A stretch of 64,000 bases of DNA from CAZBRS01 sp964494475 (GTDB lineage Bacteria > Myxococcota_A > UBA9042 > CAZBRS01): NCBI GenBank assembly GCA_964494475.1, contig CAZBRS010000027.1, forward strand, positions 13,621-77,620, read 5' to 3'. Each line of letters starts with the position of its first letter. The stretch's first letter is position 1. A program made the translations under genes and the position numbers. A model generated the notes under the pieces. The model was not told the DNA's origin. It did not search any database and saw only the letters and a program-made list of their open reading frames with translations. Positions 53,616-62,676 of the stretch are shown here, one piece after another.

Positions 53616-54221
53616 TCAGGGGTTCGTCTGGCCCTGAGCTTTTTCCTCGTCGCCGCCAAAGTGAATCTTGTATCGCTTGAACGTGAAGATGTAGAACTGG
53701 TCGGCGTCGAGGTCGATACGGTCGGACGCGAGCTTCTGGTGGACGACCGCGACGAAGCGCTTTCCGTCGGGGGTCCAGTAGTTCTCCTTGAGGTACGCTT
53801 CTCCGGTCTCGCCCTTCGAGCCCTGCTTGAGGTCGACCTTGTCGTAGTAGCCGACCTTCGAGCCTTCCATGAAGAACAAGCGGAACTGCGCCCCGTCCTT
53901 GAACCCCATGAGGACGTTCTTCTTGTCGGGGGTCTCCTGGCCCTTGATGGGGTCGACCTCGATCTTGTACTTGCGCTTCAGCCCTGCCAGGATCTTCTCC
54001 TCCTGCTCCTTCGGGGCCATCTGCTCCTCGAGCAGCCCCCCCTGGAACATGCGACGCGCCTGGTAGAACAGGCCCACGCCGGGGTCCTCCACGCGCATGA
54101 GCACCGTCTCGAAGGCCTTGTCGAAGCCCAGCACCTCGTAGGTGCGCGCGGTCGTCTGGGCGTCGAGGCGACCCGCCAGCACCAGGGCGAGGACGAACAA
54201 CGAGGCGCTGGCCTTGCGCAT
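53616..54221 (-). CDS. exported protein of unknown function
   Basis: A 201-residue protein starting at the ATG at 54221 with a signal peptide (SLFVLALVLAGRLDA) and no lipobox, so it is periplasmic or secreted. The mature part is mixed alpha/beta (GLFYQARRMFQGGLLEEQ, DGAQFRLFFMEGSKVGYYDK). It follows the GltJ/AgmX-like gene by 23 bases on the same strand and may be part of that envelope machine. No family recognised. Confidence 0.6.
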   Translation of the reverse strand: MRKASASLFVLALVLAGRLDAQTTARTYEVLGFDKAFETVLMRVEDPGVGLFYQARRMFQGGLLEEQMAPKEQEEKILAGLKRKYKIEVDPIKGQETPDKKNVLMGFKDGAQFRLFFMEGSKVGYYDKVDLKQGSKGETGEAYLKENYWTPDGKRFVAVVHQKLASDRIDLDADQFYIFTFKRYKIHFGGDEEKAQGQTNP

Positions 54222-54244
54222 GGCTCCCCTCCCGTCTCGCTGGT

Positions 54245-56059
54245 TCAATCGAGGATGAGGTTGCGCGTGAACGAGGCCGGTTTGTCGGGGGGCGGGAACG
54301 TCCACTTCTGCAGTTCGCCCCGGATGCACGTGGCGAGCTCGGCGGGCAGGGGCTGGTCGGACTTCAGCGAGATGCGCGACACCGTACCGCTCGTGCCCAC
54401 CGTGAAGTCGAGCAGCACCTGGACCTGGTCCATCCCGACCGAGTAGCGCTTGCACGTGTTGAACTGCTTCATTTTCTTGCGAATGATGTTCGTCATCTCC
54501 TCTTCGGAGAACGTGTTGGCGGCGGCGTTCTTCAGCGCCGACGACTGCAACCCGATGACGACTTCCTCCTTGCCGCCGGTGCCCGCCGGCTTGATGGTGC
54601 TGCCGGCGGCGGGGCCCTGGTTCGACGGGGACTTCTTCTCCTCGACCTTGAACTCGAACTGGGTCGCGTGGGTCGGCGTGTCGTCGGTCGCGACGCCGGT
54701 GGCCCGGTCGGTGCGCTGCGCCGAGTTCACGGCCACCCGGCGGGCAGCCTCCTCGGCCATGCGTTGCTCTTCTTCGTTGGCCGTCTGCTTCTGGCGGAGC
54801 TCGGCCAGCTTGGCGTTCAGTTCGTCGGCGATCTGCTGCTCGCGCGAGCGGGCCTTGGTGGGGTCGTCGAGCAGCAGGGTCGAGGCCGCCGTTTTGCGTT
54901 CGGTGATGGCGTGGCGCTCGACCGGCTTGACGGCGAGGTACCCGGCGAGCTTCGTGAGTCCGAACGCCGCACCGGCCAACGCCACCAGCCCCACGGCGAT
55001 GACGACGACGACCCGGCGCTTGTTCTTGCGTTCGTGCCGGAGCATGAACGAGAACTCCTGCACGAGCTTGCGCCGATCCATGGCTGCCGGGGGGGGCGCC
55101 ACCTTGGACGGGATCGCCACGTCGGGGATCGCGCCCTGGTCGAAGATCGCCTGCGCGGCCGCGGCGCCGGATTCGCCCGCCGCGCGCACCGGGCCTCCGT
55201 CTTCGGCGAGTTGGCGGAGCACGTCGTTCAAGTCCTCGCCCCGCGCCGCGCGGACATCGAGGATGGTGACCTCGTCGCCGAAGAACGACTGTTCGGCCAC
55301 TTCGGCCGGCTCGCCCTGCTTCTCGGCCCGATCGAGCCGCTCGAGCAGTTCGACGATCTTGCGCTTCTCCGGGGACTCCTTGCTCGTCGCGGGGGTCTCC
55401 CCGGCCCGGCCGGCCGCGGAGGCCTGCGTCTTCTGGGCCAGCCGCTCGGCGGCTTCGCGCTGCTTCTCGGCGCGCTCAGCGGCCTGCTGCTGCTCGATCT
55501 GGTCGAGCAGGTTGACGAGGTTCTCGGTGCGGTGGATGGGCTGCCTTACGGGCGCTGCCGCGGGTGCGGACGCCTGCAGGAGGTCGGCCACGAGCTTCTT
55601 CTCGTCGACCGGCTTCGACGGGGGCGGCAGCGGCGGGGGCGTGCTCCCGGGCGCGGCAGACGGCGCCGCACGCTCGAGCAGCGGCCGCAGGATCTTGACG
55701 TCGCGGATCTTCTTCCAGCCGTCGAACGTGGGGTGCCACACGTAGGTGGCCTCGGTCAGCGCTCCGGCGGCCGCGAACTTGTCGAGATCGGCGAAGGCGT
55801 AAGGCCCCTTGCGCTCCCGGCCCTTGAGGAAGTACCAGTGCTCGAACAGGCGGGGCTTCTTCCGGTTCGCGTCGGGTCCCGACGCGTGGGGCGCCTGCCC
55901 GGCGGGGCCCTTGGCCTCGCGCGCATCGGCCTCCTGGGCGGGGCGGGTGACGGTCGAGATGAGTCCGCACGAGCGACACTTCACGCGCATCTGGTCGCGC
56001 GTGAACCGCTCTTCGGGGATGCGGTACTTGGAACTGCAGTTGGGGCAGACGAAGATCAT
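54245..56059 (-). CDS. zinc-ribbon / GYF / TonB-like protein (GltJ/AgmX-type)
   Basis: A 604-residue protein. The N-terminal zinc ribbon is FVCPNCSSKYRIPEERF with VKCRSCGLIS (MJ0042 type). A GYF_2-like domain follows (WYFLKGRERKGPYAFADLDKF), then a long Pro/Ala/Glu linker, one membrane helix (about 345-370, VVVVIAVGLVALAG) and a C-terminal AgmX/PglI or TonB-like domain (RKKMKQFNTCKRYS ... VQVLLDFTVGTSG). GltJ of M. xanthus has this same order and links cytoplasmic motors to the envelope machinery. The start is set at MIFVCPNC (56059). Confidence 0.78.
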   Translation of the reverse strand: MIFVCPNCSSKYRIPEERFTRDQMRVKCRSCGLISTVTRPAQEADAREAKGPAGQAPHASGPDANRKKPRLFEHWYFLKGRERKGPYAFADLDKFAAAGALTEATYVWHPTFDGWKKIRDVKILRPLLERAAPSAAPGSTPPPLPPPSKPVDEKKLVADLLQASAPAAAPVRQPIHRTENLVNLLDQIEQQQAAERAEKQREAAERLAQKTQASAAGRAGETPATSKESPEKRKIVELLERLDRAEKQGEPAEVAEQSFFGDEVTILDVRAARGEDLNDVLRQLAEDGGPVRAAGESGAAAAQAIFDQGAIPDVAIPSKVAPPPAAMDRRKLVQEFSFMLRHERKNKRRVVVVIAVGLVALAGAAFGLTKLAGYLAVKPVERHAITERKTAASTLLLDDPTKARSREQQIADELNAKLAELRQKQTANEEEQRMAEEAARRVAVNSAQRTDRATGVATDDTPTHATQFEFKVEEKKSPSNQGPAAGSTIKPAGTGGKEEVVIGLQSSALKNAAANTFSEEEMTNIIRKKMKQFNTCKRYSVGMDQVQVLLDFTVGTSGTVSRISLKSDQPLPAELATCIRGELQKWTFPPPDKPASFTRNLILD

Positions 56060-56153
56060 CCCGTCGCCGCTCGCCAGGAGCATGAACGGGTGCAGGTTAG
56101 CACGGCTGTCGCTCGCGGTTCAAGGACGAACGTGCCCCTCGGCACCTATGTCG

Positions 56154-56181
56154 TTGACGATGCGGGCTCCCGCAGTATAGT
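56154..56181 (+). promoter_or_regulatory. predicted promoter of the plus-strand TPR operon
   Basis: TTGACG (56154-56159) and TATAGT (56176-56181) are 16 bases apart; the spacer contains the palindrome GCGGG-CT-CCCGC (56162-56173). The next start (56219) has GGAAGG upstream. Confidence 0.6.
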
Positions 56182-56218
56182 AAGGGATGATTCGAACTCC
56201 AGCGTACGGAAGGCTCCG

Positions 56219-56998
56219 ATGACGCGGACGTCTCGTCATGGATTCCTCAGTGTTTCTCTGTTGACCCTCGTGCTCCTCCCGTGCGCGCTCCTCGCGCAGG
56301 AGGCAGACAGTGGCGCCGCGCCGCTGCCCGCTGTCGCCGCAGAGGCCGAGGCCTCCAGCGCGACGGCGGGTGCGACCGACTCGGCGCCGGCCGCCCCGGA
56401 CATCGTGCCGGCCAAATCCGGGCCGAGCGGCGATGCCCTTCGGGGTGTCAAGCAATACGACGCAAAGTTCGTCGAGATCGAGGAGCAGATCGGCAAGCTG
56501 AAGGAAGACGTCTTCGGCTCCAAGACGCGCCTCATGCTGTTGCGCGAACAGGTGCTCCACAACGTGGTGGCCGAGTCGCGCCTCGTGCTCGTGCACGAGA
56601 ACGAGATCGGCATGGGCTACGATCTCGTCCGGGTCATCTACTATCTCGACAACAACAAGGTCTACTTCGCCGACAACGACAACGGGCAGTTGGGCAGCAA
56701 GTCGCGCTTCCTCATCTACGACGGCGCGATCGTCCCGGGCAACCACGTGCTCAAGGTCGAGATGAACTACGCCGGCTCCGGCGGCCTGTTCACGTATGTC
56801 GAGGGCTACGCGTTCGACGTCAAGTCCAGCTTCACGTTCTTCGCGTCCAAGGGCAAGATTCTGCAGGTGAACGCCACGGGGTACTCCAAGGGCGGCGCGT
56901 TCGCGGAGTACGACAAGAAGCCGGGCATCAAGTACCGCTTGAAGCAGGTCCGGTACACGAAGGAGAACCTCGAATCCCTGCTCAAGGACGCCCAGTAA
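56219..56998 (+). CDS. exported coiled-coil/beta protein of the Glt-like locus
   Basis: A 259-residue protein with a signal peptide (LLTLVLLPCALLA), an Ala/Ser/Pro linker to about residue 75, a helix (KFVEIEEQIGKLKEDVFGS) and a beta-rich C-terminus (VIYYLDNNKVYFADNDNGQ, GYAFDVKSSFTFFA). There are no TPRs. Homologues seem to sit in the glt region of M. xanthus, where they are often mis-named dihydrolipoamide acetyltransferase because of the Ala/Pro linker; this is from memory and not verified. It heads the operon of four exported proteins. Confidence 0.6.
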   Translation: MTRTSRHGFLSVSLLTLVLLPCALLAQEADSGAAPLPAVAAEAEASSATAGATDSAPAAPDIVPAKSGPSGDALRGVKQYDAKFVEIEEQIGKLKEDVFGSKTRLMLLREQVLHNVVAESRLVLVHENEIGMGYDLVRVIYYLDNNKVYFADNDNGQLGSKSRFLIYDGAIVPGNHVLKVEMNYAGSGGLFTYVEGYAFDVKSSFTFFASKGKILQVNATGYSKGGAFAEYDKKPGIKYRLKQVRYTKENLESLLKDAQ

Positions 56999-57019
56999 CC
57001 ACCGTACGGACGCGACCCG

Positions 57020-59353
57020 ATGAGACCGCTCGCGCTGCTCCTCTCCCTCGCGCTCGTGAGCGTGGCCCCGGCGCAGACTGCTGCGGCTGACAAGGTCGAG
57101 GCCATCGCCGCCGACGTGTCGCGCGTCGAGGCCGATGTGGCGGGCCTCGAGGTCGGGACCACCGACCTCGAGCAGAAGTACCGGAACGCGCCGGCAGAGA
57201 CGTTCCAGCACTCCTTGCAGCGTCGCCTGCTGGATGCCATGCTCCTGTACGAGTTCAAGAGCTACGACAAGGCCGTCGTGCTCTTCGCCGAGCTCGTCCG
57301 CATTCCCGAGTTCAAGAGCAACCGCGACTACTGGCAGGTGGTCTTCTACCTGGCCGAGTCGCTGCACCGGCTCGGAAACCACAACTCGGCGGCCCAGTAC
57401 TTCGGCTCGATCGTCGACGCCAATGTCCCGGCTCTCTCGCAGCCGGCGCTCGGCCACCTGCTCGACATCGCCATGGCGACCCGCAACTACCAGATGCTCA
57501 ACCGCTACTACCGCGTCCTCGACGCCGTCCCTGCGGGGCAGCGAACCTCGGCGCTGGTGTACGCCTACGGCAAGGCGCTCTACTTCCAGGGCGGCCTCGA
57601 CGACGCGATCGCCGAGCTGGGGCGTATCCCCGCGGGCGACCCGTTCCACGCCCGGGCCTTGTACTATATCGGCGTCGCGCGCTCCCGCCAGGCGGACTAC
57701 GTCAACGCCATGACCGCGTTCCGTGGAGCCACCGAAGCCGCCAAGGCCGTCGCCTCCGACGAGGACCGCGACGTGCGCGACCTGGCCTTCATGGCGCTCG
57801 GCCGCCTGCTGGAAGAGACCGGCCAGTTGCTCGACGCGGTGAACGCGTACCAGGAGATCGCCCGGTACTCTCCCCACTACGAGACGTCGCTCTACGAGAT
57901 GACGTGGGCCTTCGTGAAGATGGCCAAGTTCGACCGCGCGCTCCGGACGCTCGATACGCTGATTCTGGTGGTCGAGGACGACGATCTGCGCATCCAGGCC
58001 AACACCCTGCGAGGGCGGCTCAGCATCTACCTGAAGCGCTTCGACGAAGCCGACGACGCCTACGAGAGCGTGGTCCAGCAGTTCACGCCCCTGAAGAACG
58101 AGCTGCTGGCGTTCATGGAAGATCGCAAGAACGTGACGAGCTTCTTCGCGTGGCTGATGACGGCCGAGCAGGAGAGCAGCCCCCGGCCGCTCTCCGATCG
58201 CGCCATCCAGTGGATGGCCGCTGATGAGAAGATGACGGAGTTGCTCTCGGTCTTCACCGACATCCGCGGGCAGAAGCGCGAGGTCGACGAGTTCGATCGG
58301 CTCATCGGTCACCTGCGGGCGCGCCTCGACTCCGATTCGGCCATCGAGACCTTTCCGAACCTGGCCGAGGCGTGGTACGCGGTGATCGAGGTCGAAAACC
58401 GCCTCCTCCGCGCGCGGAGCACGCTGCTCGACGCCGAGCTCAAGCTGGTGAAGCCATCGCTCGGGGCTGACGATAGCGCGCGCCTCCAGCCCCTCTGGCA
58501 AGAGCGCGAGCGGCTCGAGCAGCGCTTCGACAAGATGCCCGTGATGGCGGCCGATTACACGTCGCGACGCTCCTCGGTGGCCCGTACGTTCGATCGGTAC
58601 GACGCCGAGTTGACCATCCTCGAGCAGACGTTGCAGGAGCAGATCCGCGACGCCGACATCATGTACGAGTGGGCCATCCGCGACACCACGGGTCCCGACG
58701 GCCGTCGTCGCGACACCAACGCCGGCGAGAACAAGCGCCTCGAGACCCTCGCTGCCGAACGCGACCGCCTGGCAGGCCTCTCCTCACGCATTCGTGCGGC
58801 GCGCGAGGGCCTCGAGGTTTCTCGCGTCGTCGCGGGGGCCGGCGACGACGTCATGCGCAGCGAGGCGTCGCTCAAGAAGGCGCTCGTGGCGGCCCAGGGC
58901 GCCGAGGCCGGGGCGTACGTGGCCCGGCGTGCGGCGCTGTCCGCCGACGCGTCGGCCTTGCAGGCGCGCGCCGCTTCCATCCACGAACGCGTCGTGCGGC
59001 ACCTCGATCGCCTCGCGGCGATCCGCTCCGTGCTGCTGCTCCGCACGCACGAGAAGGTGGCCGAGACGCGCCGGTTGGTCGACGCCGAAGAGGCCGAGAT
59101 CCGGTCGTACAAGGCGAGGCTCGCGAGCGCCGAGACGCAGACCATGTCGATCTCCGAGCAGGTCGGCTCGACGCTCTTCGCCCTGGCGCGCGATCAGATC
59201 CGCGAGACCGTGCTCGAGGCCGACCTGGGCCTCATCGATATCGCGTGGCAGAAGAAGCAGGACGTGACGGGCGAGATCCAATCCCTGAACGAGGCACGCT
59301 CGAACCAGATCCAGCAGATCGACGAGAACCTCAAGGGTATCCTGGAGAAGTAG
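57020..59353 (+). CDS. exported TPR and coiled-coil protein, GltC-like
   Basis: A 777-residue protein with a signal peptide (LALLLSLALVSVAPAQTAA). Residues about 60-370 contain TPR-type helices (AMLLYEFKSYDKAVVLFAEL, GKALYFQGGLDDAIAEL). The second half is long coiled coil (LAAERDRLAGLSSRIRAAREG). Such a TPR-plus-coiled-coil layout fits the periplasmic Glt/Nfs subunits of myxobacteria. It lies 21 bases after the previous gene and 3 bases before the next. Confidence 0.6.
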   Translation: MRPLALLLSLALVSVAPAQTAAADKVEAIAADVSRVEADVAGLEVGTTDLEQKYRNAPAETFQHSLQRRLLDAMLLYEFKSYDKAVVLFAELVRIPEFKSNRDYWQVVFYLAESLHRLGNHNSAAQYFGSIVDANVPALSQPALGHLLDIAMATRNYQMLNRYYRVLDAVPAGQRTSALVYAYGKALYFQGGLDDAIAELGRIPAGDPFHARALYYIGVARSRQADYVNAMTAFRGATEAAKAVASDEDRDVRDLAFMALGRLLEETGQLLDAVNAYQEIARYSPHYETSLYEMTWAFVKMAKFDRALRTLDTLILVVEDDDLRIQANTLRGRLSIYLKRFDEADDAYESVVQQFTPLKNELLAFMEDRKNVTSFFAWLMTAEQESSPRPLSDRAIQWMAADEKMTELLSVFTDIRGQKREVDEFDRLIGHLRARLDSDSAIETFPNLAEAWYAVIEVENRLLRARSTLLDAELKLVKPSLGADDSARLQPLWQERERLEQRFDKMPVMAADYTSRRSSVARTFDRYDAELTILEQTLQEQIRDADIMYEWAIRDTTGPDGRRRDTNAGENKRLETLAAERDRLAGLSSRIRAAREGLEVSRVVAGAGDDVMRSEASLKKALVAAQGAEAGAYVARRAALSADASALQARAASIHERVVRHLDRLAAIRSVLLLRTHEKVAETRRLVDAEEAEIRSYKARLASAETQTMSISEQVGSTLFALARDQIRETVLEADLGLIDIAWQKKQDVTGEIQSLNEARSNQIQQIDENLKGILEK

Positions 59354-59356
59354 CAG

Positions 59357-62300
59357 ATGCTCAACCTGCGAGCCATCTGGTTCCTGGTGCTCGTTCCGTG
59401 GCCGGCGGCGGCCGACGTCGCGACGGCTCCCGGGGCCGGCAACGTGGGCCCCGGCGAGGCCTTTCTCCAAGAGGTGCGCAGCTACCAGACGCTGCTCGAA
59501 GAGTACAAGCGCGAGGTCGACTACCACCTGAAGCGCGAGGTCGACGAGAAGAAGTCTGCGGTGAATCGCAGCTACGACCAGGTGACCAACGGCCTCGAGA
59601 AGACCGAGCACGACCGGCGCCTCGAGGCCATCGCTCGCCACCGCGAGTTCATCCGGCGCTATCCCGACCACGTAGCTTACACGCCCGACGCCATCTTCCG
59701 CCTGGGCGAGCTGCTCTACGAAAAGGCGCAGGTCGACTACAATCTGGCCGAAGAGTCTTTCGACGAGCAATACGAACTCTACACGCGCGGCAAGATTGCC
59801 CGGCCGCCGCAGGCGCCCCTGCTGTCGCTGAACGACGCGATCGTCATCTACGAAGACCTCATCAAGCGCTTCCCCACCTACCGCTACATCGACTCGGCGC
59901 TCTACCTGGTGGGCTACTGCTACCTCAACATGGACAAGTACGACGACGCCATCAAGGCGTACAAGGAGCTCGTCGAGCGCTTCCCCAAGACGCGACACAT
60001 CGACGAGGCCTACATGCGCCTCGGCGAGCTGAACTTCGACATCGGCGAGTGGCGGCAGGCCATCGATGCCTACCAGCACGTGATGGAGTACCCCTCGAGC
60101 AAGTGGTACGAGCTCGCGTTCTACAAGCTGGCCTGGTCGTTCTTCCAGGACGACCAGTACGACGCCGCCATCAAGAAGTTCCTCGATCTGCTCGACTACT
60201 ATGCGCGGCGTGGCGAGGGGGTCGCCCTCGGCGACGAGCGCGCCCAACTGCTGCGCTCCGAGGTCATCGAGTACATCGCCAAGACCCTGGCCGAGGACGA
60301 CTGGGACGGCGACGGGCAGCGCGACACCGACGCGGGCGTTCAGCGCGGGCTCTCCTACCTGCGTCAGCCCCGCCCGTCCAATCGCGAGATCCTGCAGAAG
60401 TACGCCGACACCCTGTACGAACTGCACGAGCGGCCCAAGTACTTCGAGGCCATCGAGGTCTACAAGGCGTTCCTGGCGCAGGCCCAGAACGGCCCCGACG
60501 ACCCGGTGGTGCAGGAGCGCATCATCGCGATCCACGACATCCTGGGCGACCTCGAGGGCGGCATTCGGGAGCGCGGCCGCATGGCCGAGCTCTATGGCAA
60601 GGGCAGCGCCTGGTACCACGCCAACGAGACCAACGCCAAAGCCATCGCGAAGGCCGACGAGTACGTCGAGAACTTCTCGAAGGAGCGCGCCCTGGCGCTC
60701 CACCAGAGCGCCCAGAAAGCCAAGCTCGAGGGTCAGGCCGAGGGCAACGACGCCAAGCTCGCGCTCTCCGAGAGCACGTATCGCGAGGCCTCGACGGCCT
60801 ACCGAGACTTCCTGGCGCGCTACCCCGAAACCCCGCACACGTACGAGATCACGTTCTACCTGGCCGAGACCCTTTACTACTCACGGCAGTACGAAGAGGC
60901 CGCCGGGTACTACGAGAAAGTTCGCGACTACCAGGGCAAGGACGACTACCTCGAGTACGCGGCGAACAGCGCCATCGTTTCGCTGCAAGACCACGTGCAG
61001 GCGCTCATCGTCGCGGGAAAGCTGCCCCGGTGGGCGCTGTCGAAGGAGATCGAAGAGGTCGAGGAGAAGGAGGGCGCCAAGGAGAAAGAGGGCGGCATTC
61101 GGCGGATTACGCCCATGACGGTGCCCGACATCCTGGTGCACTACGTCACGAACATCGACGCCTACGTGAGCCGCGACCTGCACCGCAAGGACGACCCCGA
61201 GTACCAGGGCAAGATGGCGTACAAGGCCGCCGAGGTCTTCCTGCGCTACAAGAACTACGACGAGGCGCGCAAACGATTCGAGGCCATCATCGAGCGCTAT
61301 CCGAGCGCGCTGGTGGCCAATTATGCGGCCGCCAACATCATCAACACGTACTGGGAAGAGAACGACATCGCCAACGTGAAGCGCTGGGCCGGGCTGATCG
61401 AAGAGAAGAACATCGGGCAGGCCGAAGAGCGCAAGAAGTGGAAGGAAGAGATCCGCACGTTCGAAATGGGCGCGCAGTTCAAGCACGCCATGGAGTTGCT
61501 CGAGGCCAAGAAGCAGGTCGAGGCGGCCGAGGAGTTCATCTCCCTGGTCAACGCCAACCCCGACTTCGAGGACGCCGACAAGGCGCTCATCAACGCGGCC
61601 CTCGCGTTGCAAGATTCGAAGCGGTACGAAGAGAGCGCCCGTATCTTCGAGCGCATCGTCACCGAAGAGCGCTTCAAGAAGTCCGAGTTCCACAAGGTGG
61701 CTCTGTACAATCTGAGCGAGAACTACAAGCGGTTCTACAACTTCGACAAGGCCATCTGGGGCTACAAGACCCTGTACGACAAGTACCCCAAGGCCGACGA
61801 AGCACGCTACTCGCTCTTCCAGGCCGCCGAACTGCTCGAGTACAATCAGCAGTTCGACGACGCGATTACGTTGTTCGAGCGCTACTTGCGCGACTTCCGC
61901 GAGCGCGAGGAGGCCCCGGTCATCGCGTGGCGCATCGTGCGCATCACCGAGAAGATGAACGACGAGCGGCGCCTGGCGACCTCGTGGGAGAGCTTCGCGA
62001 AGACGCAGTACGCGAACGCCGCCTCGGCCGTGCACGTGGTCGAGTGCTACCGCAATCTGGCGGCCTACCACCAGCGGCGGGGCGACCAGCGCCAAGCGCG
62101 AGCTTTCTACCAGAAGACCGCCGAGGAGTACAAGAAGCGCGACCTCGGGGAAGGCAAGGCGGCCGAGTTCGCCGCCGAGGCCACGTTCAAGATGCTCGAG
62201 CCGCGCTTCCAGGAGTACGAGGCCATCAAGATCACGGGCAGCCTCGAGCAGCAGGGAAAGTCGATCCAGCAGAAGCGGAAGTTGCTCGCCGAACTCGAAA

Positions 62301-62656
62301 CGGCGTACGCCGAGATCCTGCCGTTCAAGGCGGTCGACTGGACGGTCGCGGCTTTCTTCCGTATGGGCCAGGTCTGGCAGTTGCTCGCGAAGGCGGTGTT
62401 CGACGCCCCCATCCCCGAGACGTTGAGCGAAGAAGAGCAGGACGTCTACCGCAGCCAGCTCGAGGACATCGCGGCGCAATGGGAGAACACGGCCATCGAG
62501 CGCTACGAGACGACCATCCAGAATGCGCGCTCGTTGAACGTGATGAACGAATGGACCAAGCGGACCCTCGAGGCGCTGAACCAGTACAAGCCGGCCGAAT
62601 ACCCCCTCTTCAAGGAGGAGAAACGGTTCGAGCTGCGTGATCTCGAGGAGCGATGA
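59357..62656 (+). CDS. large TPR protein, GltD/AgmU-like
   Basis: A 1099-residue exported protein with a signal peptide (LRAIWFLVLVPWPAAADVA) and many TPRs. Examples are ALYLVGYCYLNMDKYDDAIK, LAWSFFQDDQYDAAIKKF and ALYNLSENYKRFYNFDKAIW. AgmU/GltD of M. xanthus is a similarly long TPR protein that spans the periplasm and traces the motility machinery. The similarity is in architecture and neighbourhood; sequence identity needs a search. It overlaps the next unit's upstream ATGA by 4 bases. Confidence 0.65.
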   Translation: MLNLRAIWFLVLVPWPAAADVATAPGAGNVGPGEAFLQEVRSYQTLLEEYKREVDYHLKREVDEKKSAVNRSYDQVTNGLEKTEHDRRLEAIARHREFIRRYPDHVAYTPDAIFRLGELLYEKAQVDYNLAEESFDEQYELYTRGKIARPPQAPLLSLNDAIVIYEDLIKRFPTYRYIDSALYLVGYCYLNMDKYDDAIKAYKELVERFPKTRHIDEAYMRLGELNFDIGEWRQAIDAYQHVMEYPSSKWYELAFYKLAWSFFQDDQYDAAIKKFLDLLDYYARRGEGVALGDERAQLLRSEVIEYIAKTLAEDDWDGDGQRDTDAGVQRGLSYLRQPRPSNREILQKYADTLYELHERPKYFEAIEVYKAFLAQAQNGPDDPVVQERIIAIHDILGDLEGGIRERGRMAELYGKGSAWYHANETNAKAIAKADEYVENFSKERALALHQSAQKAKLEGQAEGNDAKLALSESTYREASTAYRDFLARYPETPHTYEITFYLAETLYYSRQYEEAAGYYEKVRDYQGKDDYLEYAANSAIVSLQDHVQALIVAGKLPRWALSKEIEEVEEKEGAKEKEGGIRRITPMTVPDILVHYVTNIDAYVSRDLHRKDDPEYQGKMAYKAAEVFLRYKNYDEARKRFEAIIERYPSALVANYAAANIINTYWEENDIANVKRWAGLIEEKNIGQAEERKKWKEEIRTFEMGAQFKHAMELLEAKKQVEAAEEFISLVNANPDFEDADKALINAALALQDSKRYEESARIFERIVTEERFKKSEFHKVALYNLSENYKRFYNFDKAIWGYKTLYDKYPKADEARYSLFQAAELLEYNQQFDDAITLFERYLRDFREREEAPVIAWRIVRITEKMNDERRLATSWESFAKTQYANAASAVHVVECYRNLAAYHQRRGDQRQARAFYQKTAEEYKKRDLGEGKAAEFAAEATFKMLEPRFQEYEAIKITGSLEQQGKSIQQKRKLLAELETAYAEILPFKAVDWTVAAFFRMGQVWQLLAKAVFDAPIPETLSEEEQDVYRSQLEDIAAQWENTAIERYETTIQNARSLNVMNEWTKRTLEALNQYKPAEYPLFKEEKRFELRDLEER

Positions 62657-62676
62657 GCGACGTGGGAGGATGGTCG

